64,000 bases of DNA. Source: Anarhynchus alexandrinus. Its lineage: Eukaryota > Chordata > Aves > Charadriiformes > Charadriidae. Where the stretch lies: NCBI GenBank assembly GCA_008711295.1, contig VUYV01000228.1, positions 186,001 to 250,000 on the forward strand. The letters run 5' to 3'. How positions within the stretch are numbered: position 1 is the stretch's first letter; the number at the start of each line of letters is the position of its first letter. The notes beneath the pieces were generated by a model. That model was not told where the DNA came from. It did not search any database and worked only from the letters and a program-made list of their open reading frames with translations. Position numbers and translations under genes: made by a program. Positions 44,931 to 58,700 of the stretch are shown piece after piece.

Positions 44931-46456
44931 GCAAGGTGGATCCCTCCAGCAGCTGGACTCAGACCCCCAGTCTGCCCAGTAGCTGGCCCCTGGATCCCAG
45001 TCTCCACAGCTGCTGTCACCTGGACATTCATGCCTTTAAGGCCACTGCCCCACTCCAGTTGCTGGTACAGATTGTCTGGGGTCTGGTTGCTAGTATACAC
45101 GTGCGCGCACTTGCATGCACAGAGCTTGCTGGGACTCTCCTGCTCTCCCAGTAGTTCCCCTCTCCATCCCCCACTATGGTCTCACACCCTGAGAGACACA
45201 CAGGCTGAGACTTACACAGAGGCGGCTGAGACTCCACTGGTCTCCCAGTATCCAGTTCTCTGTGATCTTGCCCTTAGGGCTACACATTCACCAGCATTCT
45301 CATCCTTAGAGATCCCCAGATTCTAGGGATCGTGGCAGCCAGCCAGACTCACTTGGTCACTTCAACAGCCACCTCCTCCTCTGGTCTCCCCCTTAGAGAG
45401 GCACACACACCTGGTCACTTCACCTACATGCAGGCTAGCCTGGCTTGCTCTTCACTAATGCTCACTCACTTAACTGTAATTGCTGGCACCATGGACACAC
45501 CAGGGGCTTCTAAACCCTGGTCCTACCCTAGTCTTTGGCACTTGGTTTCACTCACTCCAGTCCCTCCAGCCTCTGGCACCCAGGCAAATGGTTCCTCTGG
45601 CCTGCAGTCCCACTCCAGCTGCAGTGCCTGGACACTCACTTGCTCCAGTTCCTGGCACCACGGACACACAAGCCCTAGTGACCTGAGGTCGCACTCCTGT
45701 TGCTGGCACTTAAGTCTACTCATGTCTGTCTCTCCAGTTGCTGGCATCCCTGGCCCTCCGACTTGTGGTCTGACTTGCAGTTGCTGTCACTTATGCCCCC
45801 ACAGACAGACACACAGGCACACAGAACAGAGAGCCCCTCACCCAGGAAGGAGTAGGAAGGAATTTCAGAAGGTAAGACAGACTGCACTGATCAGACACAG
45901 GGCATGGCCAGACACATGTACTGACCAGCCAACTATTTACACATGCCTGGCCTTCTAAATCCCCTTGCCCTTATTTTCCTGTTTGTTCCTCCCCAAATCA
46001 CCTACATGCCTCCCTTCCCCTGCCTTTGGCTCCTCCCCAAAACATCCCTTAAGTCCTTTGCAATCCCAAAATGCTCTTCCCCTGCACCCTACATGTCCCA
46101 TACCCCTGGCAGTAACACCTCCAGCCTCCAGTCCAAAAAGTACTCCAGCATTGACTCATGGTCATAGGTGTCATGTCTGGACAACAGGGCTGATGACTCT
46201 CCAGGGACAGCCCTGGCTAGGCTACACACCTGATGGGGTATGACCTCCTCTCAGTCCTTAATTTGGGTTCCCTGCCTGCCACTGTGCCCCTGTGGTCTTC
46301 TGCGTTTGTGGAGATGGGCCTTTGACAATCTCATGGCTCCTGCGATTGGCCTAGAAGTAGTAATGCAGTGGACGATTATCCCACCTTCCCTGCCATTTGT
46401 CTCTTTGCACTCCTTTATGGGTGTGCAGATGAGCTTTACCATGTAACCTAGTAGAT
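44931..46456 (+). repeat. Unclassified GC-rich dispersed repeat, long copy
   Basis: Collinear with the reverse complement of 1226-2275 but about 0.5 kb longer. The interior (about 45150-45800) is made of degenerate units of roughly 60-80 bp built on CTCCAGTTGCTGGCAC and TTAGAGAGGCACACACA-like motifs. Because the units keep phase for stretches, frames such as 45332-45958 (208 codons) stay open, but the product is low-complexity and not recognised. A TATATAAA-like box lies just upstream at about 44917. The GC-rich block may begin earlier, near 44580, but the other copy does not extend there. Confidence 0.8.
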
Positions 46457-46484
46457 CTCTCTAAACATGCTCACAGAAGCACAT

Positions 46485-47578
46485 TCCAACTAAATTGGAG
46501 ATAGATGGGTTTGATGGGCAGACTGTTAGATGGATAAGTTATTGGATGGATGGACACATCCAAAGAGTTACAGTCAATGGCTCAATGTCCAAGTGGAAAC
46601 CAGGAATGATTGGTGTCCCTCACAGATCCATACTGGGACCAGTACTATTTGATATATTCATCACTGACAGTGGGATTGAGTGCATTCTCATCAAGTTTGT
46701 GGATGATACCAAGATGAGTAGTGTAGCTGACACGCTTGAGGGAAGGGATGTGATCCAGAGGCACCATGACAGGCTTGAGGAGTGGGCCAATGTGAACCTC
46801 GTGAAGTTCTACAAGGCCAAGTGTATGGTCCTGCATCTGGGCTGGGGCAATCCTCGGTATCAATACAGGCTAGGGGATGAATGGATTGAGAGCAGCCCCG
46901 AGGAGAAGGACTTAGTGATACTGGTGAGCGAAAAATCGGACATGAGCTGGCAATGTGCACTTGCAGCCCAGAAAGCCAATTGTATCCTGGGCTGCATAAA
47001 AAAAAGCGTGGCTAGATCAAGTGTGGTGATTCTCACCCTCTGCTCTGCTCTCATGACACCCCACCTTGACTACTGTGTACTTTCACAGAGTGTATCTCTG
47101 TGTCCTCTAGTACAAGACATGGATCTGTTAGACCAGGTCCAAAGCAGGGCCACGAAAATGATCATAGGGATGGAATGCCTCTCCTCTGAAGAAGGGCTGA
47201 GAGAGTTGGGGTTGTTCAGCCTGGAGAAGAGACGTCTCTGGGGAAACCTTATTGTGGCCTTTCAATACTGAAAGGGGGCTTACAAGAAAGATGGGTTACC
47301 AGGGCCTGTAGTGACAGGACAAGGTGCAATGGTTTTAAACTGAAAGCGGGTAGATTTAGATTGGATATATGGAAGAAAGTTTTTACGACAAGGGTGGTGA
47401 GACGCTGGAACTGGTTGCGCAGAGAAGTTGTGGATGACCCATCCCTGGAAGTGTTCATGGTCAGGGGCTTTAAGCAACTTTATCTAGTGAAAGATGACCC
47501 TTCCCATGGCAGGAGGGGTTGGACTAGATGATATTTGAAGTTCCCTTCCAACCCAAGCCATTCTATGGTTCCATGATT
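46485..47578 (+). mobile_element. CR1 LINE, 5'-truncated, older copy
   Basis: Starts in the RT palm and keeps a 258-codon frame (46495-47271). That frame has [18 protein letters not shown] at motif B (Q-G changed to H-R), FVDD at the catalytic box, and the [14 protein letters not shown]-terminal motif. The frame ends at TGA about 47271. Terminus is CCATTCTATGGTTCCATGATTCC. It lies directly after the GC-rich dispersed repeat. Confidence 0.94.
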
Positions 47579-48552
47579 CCAACCAAAAGAAACGTAAGCT
47601 GTTCTTTGGCCCTGCAAAAGGGAAATCCTTAAACACAGGGTGCAGAACACAGGATGGATCCTCACCAAGAACACTTCTTCCAAGAAGATATTTCTCAGAT
47701 GGCCAATGAGCAAGTATTATTTTTTCTGTACCAGACATATCAAAATAGGGCATTGCACTGTGTGCTTAGAAATAGTTATCCCTCTTTAGTGTCTCACAGC
47801 AATGCTTGTGGAACATATGAATGCCAAACCAGAGTTAACTGCTGACAATTAGATACATACTGCAGTTCAGAAACTAAGAAAAACACATATGCATGACAAA
47901 GTAGTGTAACTTTACTTTCATGTGCTCAGGTCTAAGATAGTGCCAATGATCCCTTAAGAAAATCCACTGGAAAATCCGCTAAATTAACATTTTGAGAAGT
48001 CTCCTTAATATTTATAGTTTATTCCAACTAAAAAAACACAACAGTCATCAAGCCTGGAAGCCATCATATATATTTTTTAAATCCAGTTAAAGCTAGACCA
48101 AAGACTAATTCCCTCCTTTTCCAAATCCAGAATAGTCTACTAAATGTACTCAAGCATAGGGTGAACCTCTGAAGACTTTAACTCAGCCATGATATGCTCT
48201 ACTCTGTGTATTGGAAACTGGAAACATGTAGGAAGAATACAGCCCATGTTATCTTAAAATATGACATTTAGAATAAATGTCTAAATACTATCTGCCTTTA
48301 CCACTAGAAAAATGGGTTTAACCATCTAAACATTTCAATAACATGCACAGACTGCACATAATTATTCAGATAAGTCAATACCCCACGTACTTTTAGGAAC
48401 TTGCCTGCCTGTCACAACTAAATGTGGTAGCCTGGCTCTTATAACCAACATAACATTCTCCGCAATTTGAGTTTATAGCCAATTATAACCCAATCTCAGT
48501 TTCTTCATAATCACTATTTCAAAACACAGTTTGAAGTTAATTTCACTAAAGA

Positions 48553-49757
48553 TCATAGAATCATTTAGGTTGGAATAGACCTTTAAGATCATTGAGTCCA
48601 ACCGTTAACCTAACACTGCCAAAACTACCACTAAACCATGTCCCTAAGTACCACATCTACGTGTCTTTTAAATACCTCCAGGGATGGTGACTCAACCACT
48701 TCCCTGGGCAGACTGTTCCAATGCTTGACAACCCTTTCTGTGAAGAAATTTTTACTAATATCCAATCTAAACCTCCCCTGGTGCAACTTGAGGCCATTTC
48801 CTCTTGTCCTATCGCTTGTTACTTGGGAAAAGAGACCAACAACCACTTCACTACAACCTCCTTTCACGTAGTTGTAGAGCAATAAGGTTTCCCCTCAGCC
48901 TCCTTTTCTCCAGGCTAAACAACCACAGCTCCCTCAGCTGCTTCTCAAAAGACTTGTGCTCTAGACCCTTCACCAGCTTCATTGCCCTTCTTTGGACATG
49001 CTCCAGCACCTCAATGTCCTTCGTGAAGTGAGGGGTCCAAAATTGAATTCGAGGTGCAGCCTCACCGATGCCAAGTATAGGGGGACGATCACTTTCCTAG
49101 TCTTGCTGGCCACACTATTTCTGATAAAAGCCAGGATGCTATTGGCCTTCTTGGCCACCTGGGCACACTGCTGGTTTATATTCAGCTGGCTGTCGACCAA
49201 CACCCCCAGGTCATTTTTTCGCCAAGCAGCTTTCCAGCTGCTCTTTCCCAAGCCTGTAGTGATGCATGGGGGTTGTTGTGACCCAAATGCAGGATCCGGC
49301 ACTTGGCCTTGCTGAATCTCATAAAATTTGCCTCAGCCCATCAATTCAGCCTGTCCAGATCTCTCTGTAGATCCTTCCTACCCTCAAGCAGTTCAACAGT
49401 CCCACCCAATGGTGTCATCTGCAAATTTACTGAGGGTCCACTCAATCCCCTCATCCAGATCACTGATAAAGATATTAAACAGAACTGGCCCCAATATTGC
49501 ACCCTGGGGAACACCACTTGTCACTGGCCACCAACTGGATTTAACTCCACTCCCACAACAATTTGGGGCCAGCCATCCAGCCAGCTTTTTACCCAGCAAA
49601 GAGTACACCCATCCAAGTGATAAGCAGACAGTTTCTCCAGGATAATGCTGTGGGAAACGGTGTGAAAGGCTTTGCTAAAGTCTAGGCAACATCCACAGCC
49701 TTTCCCACATCCACTATGTGGGTCACTTTGTCATAGAAGGAGATCAGGTTAAAATCA
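48553..49757 (-). mobile_element. CR1 LINE, 5'-truncated
   Basis: The plus strand starts with ATCATAGAATCATTTAGGTTGG, the reverse complement of the CR1 3' terminus. The minus strand carries broken RT frames: 49393-49608 ([26 protein letters not shown]), 48979-49302 and 48631-48882. The FADD box is intact here, but frameshifts separate the pieces. It ends upstream near TCATAGAAGGAGATCAGG. Confidence 0.94.
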
Positions 49758-52700
49758 GGACATTACAAGGCCTATAAAAAAGCTATATTATCAGAATGTA
49801 CTCACCTTTCATGCAGGGATTAGAAAGTCACCATGTGTTCCTCGAGCAAGCAAACATTAATACCTATTTTGGTTTTGCATATTCCAATACTTTGGGGTTT
49901 TTTTGGGGGGGAGGAGGTGGCAGGGGGTGAGAGTGTAGAGACATTTCACCGTTCCTTAATGAATCAGGAGCTTTTTTTAGAAGGTATAACATTATAAGGT
50001 GCAAGTTATTGATTTCTTCCCAGTATCTTGAATTATCAGAGGTTTGTGTCAGAGGTACCGCCTCCTGGCATCAAGAACACTTTGCCTACAAAAGACATTC
50101 ACAAAGCCAGAGGCATACAATCAAATGGAAGGGGAGGTGAAAAAAGAAGGACAACTAGAACAGTACCTAAAGCTCTACACTGCTATCACATTTTCCTCTC
50201 TGAAATATTTCCCAAGTCTGTCTATTTGTTTTAAGCACTGTTTTGAAAAAACAGCAAAAAAGAACAACAAAAACAACCTCCATCTTATTTTGTAGACAGC
50301 AAGTAAAAGCCCCTTTGAGACACACAACTAAAAATTTTTAATTAGTACAAGAGTATTTATTACTATCCCCACAAGGATACTGGAAAAATTTAAAAAAAAC
50401 CCCCAAAGCTCATGATTCCAGTTTTAAACTGACTATGTGAGTTGGTAACTGGAAGGATTGTTTTAGTTTGGGGTTTTTTTAATCTCTAGTGTTGAATCCA
50501 TAACTAGACAAATGAGTGAGACAGTTTTTTCACTCCCTTCGTGCAACGACTTGGCAACCAAAATAAGCTCTGCCTGAATAATTCTGTAGTAAAACTGCCT
50601 GTACATAGTAAGTATAACTTGATCTTCAATATTACTCCCCAAAAGACTGCTTCAGTGCTGGGTTTTATGCTAGTCATATTTTTAAGCCAGAAATTTTTAC
50701 TATTCATGAGTCATTACACATTACTCTCAAGTTTTTAACAAACTTTTTGATCATTTATTCGTGATCAAAATCAAAAAGTAGTAGGTCACAAGTCAAGCAA
50801 AGTATGAATAAGGTGATCTTCAGCCAACTTACTTGAAATAAAGTTTGACATGTTATTTTAGAGAATTTAGATCATGATTAATAGTAATGTCAGCCAACAG
50901 GAAATAAGAAACAAAGAAGACACTTTCATATCTTATCATTTTCATGAAAACATCCTCTGAAAATGACCATGCAGTACTCATTTCTTTCATCTATTATGAA
51001 ATTTGGTCTTGATTTGAGGATACTTGACTAATAGGTTAAAGAGTAACTACTTGGGGTGTAGTCACACCATTACTAATAGTTGCACTAGGGTGGCTTAAGA
51101 AATGTCCACCCCAAAGCAAAACACAACCAATTTTACATGAGTCTCATTCATTTCAATCCAAAGTAAAAGACACCACTGTTAATAAATGACATGTAAAAAT
51201 TGACACAAATGTTTGAGATAAAGTATAAATAATAAAAAGGCCATAGTAGCATTAAATCTACCCATTTAATTTTTATTGACCCCGCATACTTACCTTTTAT
51301 GGTACAATGAGAGACTGATCTATCTGATGCTTTTCTATAAAACACTTGTTTCTGTCTACACAAAATGAGTTACGTTCTGCGGTAAGTTATCAAAACAGCA
51401 AAGATGACTGTTCAAAATTTCTGTATTGCACGTTATTAGTAAAAGACACAATGAAATAAAAAAAGACTTCAGTAAGGGAGGAGAAATAGCAATGCAGTTG
51501 AACATAACTGAATGACTCAAAACTGGTTCCTATGCCCCTATAAAACTTGTTTTCTGTCATTTCACTTTGCAGAGATGAATGAGGAACATCAAACGCCACC
51601 ACCTCCCAGCTGTTAAAGGAATTATATTTTGTGATTTTTAGAAGAAAATTAAGTACTAGCAAAATGTTAAATATATTTTTTAAAAAAACAACAACAACTT
51701 GAGCTATTCAATCTCAGCTTAGAATCTAACCATAATAAGCTCAAAGTTACTAGACACATGTTTAATACCAGGGATGGATACATTGCTTAGACTTGGAGAC
51801 TGTATTAAAACTGACTGTATTAGAGTCCTGAACAGTCAAACAACTACTACTTGGCTTGCTAAATGTTAGCTAAAAACGGTCACACAACCGATCCCTCAAA
51901 GCGTCTGCAGCCAGAAAGATATACAAATACCCAAATTATGGAATTTAGTTCTTTTCTTTAACTTTTCACCCGACAACAGGTAATTATTAAGCACTAAATT
52001 AAGGAAGACGCTTTAAAAATCAAGTAAATAATTAATTGTTATTCCTTTAATAAAATCAACCAAATATGATAAATGCATTTGTCAGTAAAAAGGCAAAAGA
52101 CTGTTGTAATATGCAGTATTTTACTGTACTTTAAAAACTCATGTACATCTTTGTCTACCCGCTAGCATAATAGAACACTGCAAAGAAGGTGGATACCATT
52201 CCTGCATTAAGGCTCCTATTTCATTTTCAGTAAATGTTGAGTTTTATTAATTCATATAGATCTGAATTCATAGTCACCATGAAAATCCCCCATATACAGT
52301 ACCTTCCATCCAAACATGTGAAAGCACAAGTTTCAAACATTAGCAATATTTACTGCAGCCATAATCAGATATATATTAACCCAGAATGTGACATGAGTTA
52401 ATGTCAATAGCCACAGTCTGCTGTCAGTGCAATTTTGTAAGCCACTGGTGAAACATCTGAAATAATGTTCAGTTCTAGTTGAACACATTAAGGAAGAATG
52501 GCATGAAACTGGACCAAGTACCAGGAAAGGTTATCGCAATTAGGAGAACACAGAGCATGAATGAAAAAAACCTCTGTCTTTCCTACATTCACCTGTCACA
52601 CCCTGGTGTGAGAGGGCAGTATGTCTGCTCCTTATAAGATAAGGACAAAACAGAAAGAGTTACTTAAGCTAAAAATATATGATGAAAAGAAAACACATGC

Positions 52701-55700
52701 ATAAACTATCTAAGCCTTAAGTTTAGGAGGACTTTAGAAAAACATTTCCAAGTATCTGTAATAGTCTTACACTTCAGTTAATGTACGTACAATCAAGAAC
52801 CTTGTTTACTTACCTAGAGACAGTGGGAGATGGTGGAGACATTAGCAAAGTTAGCTAAATGATCCAGACAGTATTTCAGACTTTTATTGTTTCTCTAAGG
52901 TGGAGCCCCTGATATAGCAAGGTCACAGCAAACTCGGGAAGGTAACAATAAATACGTGTTTTTTCTTCTCAGTATGCCAGCTGCAGGTCAACAAATGCAA
53001 ACTGTCATACCTTCAACTATTTGATTTGCAGTGCATCCATTATTAATCCTCTCTTGTAAAGACTATCTGTAATCTCAAAATCTTTCTCGTAGAAGCCCAC
53101 TACAGAGTTTTGTTGCAGGAATATATGTAAAGAAGGAAAATTAATGCACATTTAAAATGTACAAATGGGAATTCAAAACAGCACAGAAATTAAGCACCCT
53201 GCTTCTACCAAGCTGGAGACAGATTTTGGCGTTAGCTGCCTTTAGCTCTGAAGGTGAAAGCAAACACAGTGCAAAGAAATGCAAGATTAAGGTTTTCCTG
53301 ACTTCAGGCAATGATGATTGAAAATTACCTTATATGAATATGCATAAAGCATCAATACTAAATCACAGCTAGCATTTTAAAAGGTTCTTTTTAGGAAGAG
53401 GAGCAATAAGACTAAAAAGAAAGAGAACAGCAGATTTTTAAAGGAAAGAAAATGTATATACACATGAAACGCAACCTGGCCTACTTGCTTGCTTGCTTCC
53501 CACCTACCATCACAACTGTCAGCCCCAGTGTGTTATTCCCCATATCCTTCCTCCTCCACTCTTTCCACTGCCTCAACTCTTGTTACAGAGTCAGGCAAGG
53601 GATAAATATGTATTACATCCACCCAAGACACATTGGCAAGTGTAATTATGGAAGAGATCACATTCTTATAATTCAGCAATAGGAGGCTTTTCAAGTGGCA
53701 ACAGATGGCGGGCATCTCTTATCAGAAACAAAACATGATCAGGAACATAAAAGAATACATGATGATTTTTTTATAGATACTTTCAGTTTTCTTTCAATCA
53801 GAGTATTAACTTAAAAAGTTATTGTAAGTGCAGTTACAGTGAGCTTATAGATTTCAATACAGATTTCATTGTATAATAATGTGTTATCTTAAAATTGATA
53901 CTCAGAAGTCATTGGAACTAATCCAAAACACTGCTGCTAAGTTACAAAAGAAAAAGGCGGGGAGAGAGGGGTTAAAATATAAAAATGTCAAAAAGAAAAG
54001 GAAAAGGGAGCTGACTATTGGCAAAAGTACTCATCCTAGAGAAAGAAACATTAATTACAAAAATCATGCATTCATGTAACTAGGCAAAAATGTACAAAAC
54101 AGAAGACTAATCCAAGTCTCAGAATACTTTAAGAGTGGCTCAAAATAATTTTCTATTCCTTTCTTGAAGTGTATTAAGATACTAGGGCTTTTTTTTCCTT
54201 TATATGGTGGTTGGGTTTTTTTCCTCCAATAAAGTAGCCATCTCAGAACCAGCATATTATAGTCAGGGTTCCTAAATTGTATTGGTCTTGTGTATTAATA
54301 TCATAAAGCAAACTTCTGAAAGAAAAAAAAACATTGATTAAACTTCACTAAGTTTCTTGAATGGACATTTAAAATGGCAGTGAACATACTACCACAACAA
54401 TACAGGGACATTTAGTATTGTAAATTTGAATCATTTAAGACAGAAAAAATTTAATTGACTTTTCCTACATCAGTCACCCAGCTAGCCAGTCAAATTTCAG
54501 ACATAAAATACTGAATTGCCATTAGCACCAGACTCCAACCTCCCGGATCAGAACTCCAAACTTTAGAACTAGTACTGAAGTTCTTTACGTTTGGAGGAAA
54601 GGTGTCTTTCGCAAATAATCTTCAATGAGCAGCACAGTCTCTGGAGACTTGCAGACTGAGAGTGTATGAAGTGACCCTACAGCAACAGCATTAAAATTTT
54701 AAGTTTCATTGTACCTGCAGCACCAACATCCTCTCATGTTCAATCCCAGCCTCCCCAGTCAGTCACTCCTTTTAAACTCTAAGACAAGTAGTGTAGTGGG
54801 CAGAGTAGGAGTCAGCAGCAGAAAAGCAGAGGGAAGGGAAGGGGCAAGACAAAAAGGTTTTGGAAACATCAAAACTCTTTTAAAACTTGGTGTCTTGGAC
54901 TGGTTTTGGTTTCTCTGCTTGACATCGGCATCACTGAAATTAGAGATGTGGTACTTAACTACAATGTCAGTTCTTACAATAATATTAAGACCATTTAGAG
55001 AAAGTTAGAATGAAATTTTAGTACCAAGAATTTTATGCCCTCCTTTTACACACCCCAATAGACTGAGTACCATGTCGGGGGTGGGGGGCAGGTATTAAAT
55101 AGAAAGAGTCATAGGACAAGTATCTTTCATAACTTCTGCACTCATCTGTTAATAGGTATGGAATAGTTTTAAAAACTTGCTTGACTGTCATGTGCAAACC
55201 TCCCTCTACAGGTTTGCATTTAAGGTCAGCCAGCACCTTACCCTCCACAGAAGCTGTTTTCACACAGTTGCTTTCACTGGTTTTCAGAGTTGCAGAAGTA
55301 TGCAAATAGTGAGTAACAGCAAGCATTCAATGTATCCACCAAAACAGAAATCATGTTACAGTGACGTAAGCCATTTCCATTTCATTCTGGTACAGCTTAG
55401 GCAGCTGTAGCATAAGCACAGAACAACTAAGAGAGGAAAATGAGGAAATACACTGTCTCAAAGTAGATGTCTCATTTAATATTAGATAACCTAAAAAAAT
55501 CTCTCCCATTTGTAATATAATCCAAACAGAATTGGTTTAATGGTCTCAAAGCTCTGCAATACCAACACAATTATTTTTAATTTTTATTTTGAGGCACCTT
55601 TTTTAATCAGATGGACTTACTACTGTACTTGTGGTTTATTGTATAATACCTGTATGTGCACAAGGTTCTTTCACATAGACTAGTAAGGCGTATGATTAAA

Positions 55701-58700
55701 ATAAAGTTTAGTTAATGAAACTTGTGTTTAGAAAAGCGTTATAGATTACAACATCAGTAAACTTTCTTGCAAGAAAAAAATTTGTTGACTTTTTGAAGTA
55801 GAAATTTTTCCTTATCTGCCACCTAGCTGTCTTGATTAGCAGAACTTTAGAATTTCATCACTACATTGTCCAAAGCAGTTCTTAATAGAGTCTCATTAAA
55901 ACAGCATCTTCCATACAGGTAATGCTGTTTCAAGGCTTACAGATGCTTTGGGAATGACTCACAAATCTGCGGATAGTCTTCTGTGGGACTGATAAATTTA
56001 CTTATTCACAGGAAGGTTAAAGGAGAACTTGAGAACACTCAAGGGAAGAGGATGCACTGCACAGTGAGAATTGAACTTTGTTTGCCAGCAGCACGCCATG
56101 AGCTTGGCTCCACAGCCTATGAAACCACATCCTTCAAAACTCTTAAGGTCCATTCCAGACACCTCTTCCAATTAAAGCCTGCTTAGTTCAGATCACAAGT
56201 TGTTCATGGTACGGTCTTGACACAGTCCTAACAGCAGACCAACAAATATCGGGATGCAGAAGAATATTTATGCAACACAAGTTAAATTTTTTTTTGCAAG
56301 ACAGCCTGGATAAAAACAACATCTAACTGGCCAGATTTGATCCTACTAAACAACTTTCCATTTCTGACACAGAATGACTAGATTCATTACATTCATACTA
56401 CTTTTTACATTCTGCTATTTCCTTTGTTTAGTGCTGAGGGTACAAGATCATTTCTGATCAACGTGCATTACTGATAAAACTGGGAAGAGGTCTCAAAGTG
56501 TCAAAGTTCGTAAAGTCTTTAAAAATACTATAAAAACACAGCATTATCTCAGAAGCGATCTTCATTTCATTAATGAATAACACTACAACCTTTTCTAAAT
56601 AAAATCCGGCTCATTATCAGAAATCAAAATCACTGGCAGAGGCAGGAGGCTTTTGAAGAAAAGGCTACTCTTAACCTGAGTACTATCCCAGATTAAGCCA
56701 AAATATTAAAGGCACATTATAGGCACTGGAAGTATATGTTCCAACATCCTCCTTGGAGGACTTAGAGACAAAAAATACAAGCCATTAAAAAGGCACTTTG
56801 TTTCAATTCAGTAAACACGGATCAGAAGGAGAAGAAGAGGTCCTTGACTTCCTGTGAGTAAAAGTCAGTAAAAAACAGCCTTGAAGCTCATGAAGAACCA
56901 AACCTTCAGTGAGATTCTACCATCTGAACCCACATCACTTTTTCAAATGCTTAATATCCATGCACTTCAGAGAAAGTAATTTAGGACTTAACCACAGCTG
57001 AAACAGATTGTAATCTTCATTACTATGTCCTCTGAAGAACAGATGAGCAACTCTAAGTACAAAGTGACTTTTAGTTGTCATTTGAACTGATGGTGTACAT
57101 TTGCACTGATTGCCCTATGACTCCATGCCAGATAACAGGGGCTTGAAAAGTTCACCATGGAGAAGCAAGAAGCCTTATAGACCTGTGCCATCAACTCCTA
57201 AAAAACTTTAAGTTTTGGTGATCTTTCCCTTCCTCCTTCCCCTTACATATGCATGTTTTAACTTCCATTGATCAAAAATCCTAATCCTACAATGAAAACA
57301 CCTAGCTACATAAAATGTTATATGTGATTCTACGACCCCAGAAACTAACTACTTATTAACAAAGACAAGGAAAAGGTGTATCCCTAGCAAGTTATTGTAT
57401 GGTAACCTGAGTACTATGATTTTTATACCTTTTACCTGAAGCAGTTACAGATCTCTATCAGAAACAACAATTTTCCCATTTCATGTAAATATTGCCTATT
57501 TTTAAAAAAGAAGAGGATAAAGAATCTTCATATAGGAACCAAAGGTAATTCCTTTTGGTATTTAATAAAAGGCCTTTAAAAATTCAGGTTTTCAGTGACC
57601 TGACTCCACTTACTGTTCCAGACAATCTGGCAGCCCAGTAAAACACTATCTGTCAAAACAGAAATCTGTAGTGAGAAGCCAGAAGCTACCAGCAGGTAAG
57701 AAGTAGAAAGGTGCTACAATTCAACCGAATGCATATTTTACCAGGAATCACTTTTCTTTTTAACATCCCACATCGTTTAAACCCAAATTACAGCACTTGA
57801 TGGTTAATTAATCCAAACAAAACTTAAAGATTTGAAAGGATCTGAAAAATTAGATATCCATGCCTTTGGTCTAAAAAATTCAGTGATGAAATCTTTCAAC
57901 TTCACTGATCTGTCCAATAATTGCCTCTTTGCTGCTACAACAGATGAGCAAATGTTGCTAGAATTGCCCCATACCTTGCAAGTGTTAGTAGGTGTCCTGT
58001 ATTCTTTCTGAATTCAAATGTACACACAGCAACTTATGTAAAGTTAGCTACCTGTGAACCATACAACTCAAATGAAAAGAAGCCTTGCAAAATCTTTCTT
58101 CTTTTGTTCTTGAAACCAGGAGGGCTTTAAGATGCACTCTGCTCACAGTTTTCCTATTGTTCTAAAATTCATCTCTTTCAGATCTAAATTAAAGCAACAA
58201 TATAACACAGTTATTTAGCCTCCTTTGAACTCTTGCTGATGCAGCTTTCTTACCCCAGACACAATCCTAGCCTTTCAGTTGACTGCAAATGTGAAAACAA
58301 ACTTGGTAGATAGCATTGTTTATTTAGTATTAAATTACCTAGCAGGATTTTAATCAATAGAGCAGGAAAACTTTTTTCTTTCCATAAAAAATTGTTCAGT
58401 CCCCCATATCTTCCAGTATTGGATCACCTCAGTTCTTACCTTGAAGTAAGAAAAGAACCCTCTTTTTTTCTCTCAAAAAAAAATTACAATTGTTAAAGTG
58501 AAAACACTGAGGAAGGGACACAACAATGCAATACAAAATCAGGACCATCTGAGCTGCCACTTGCAGGTGTTAAAATCAAGCAAAAGCACCAGAGGCTTAC
58601 AGGTGTTAATTCCAAAGATTGCAAGATTTCTCCTTGTTAAAAATACCATAGAATGTGCTATTGAAAGCTTCCTTTTTCTTAACAAGGAGACATACAAATC

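Noticed and set aside
45332..45958. 208-codon plus-strand frame
   Set aside because: Lies inside the GC-rich dispersed repeat. The product is low-complexity S/T/H/P-rich, and openness follows from tandem unit structure and composition. The other repeat copy does not keep the frame.
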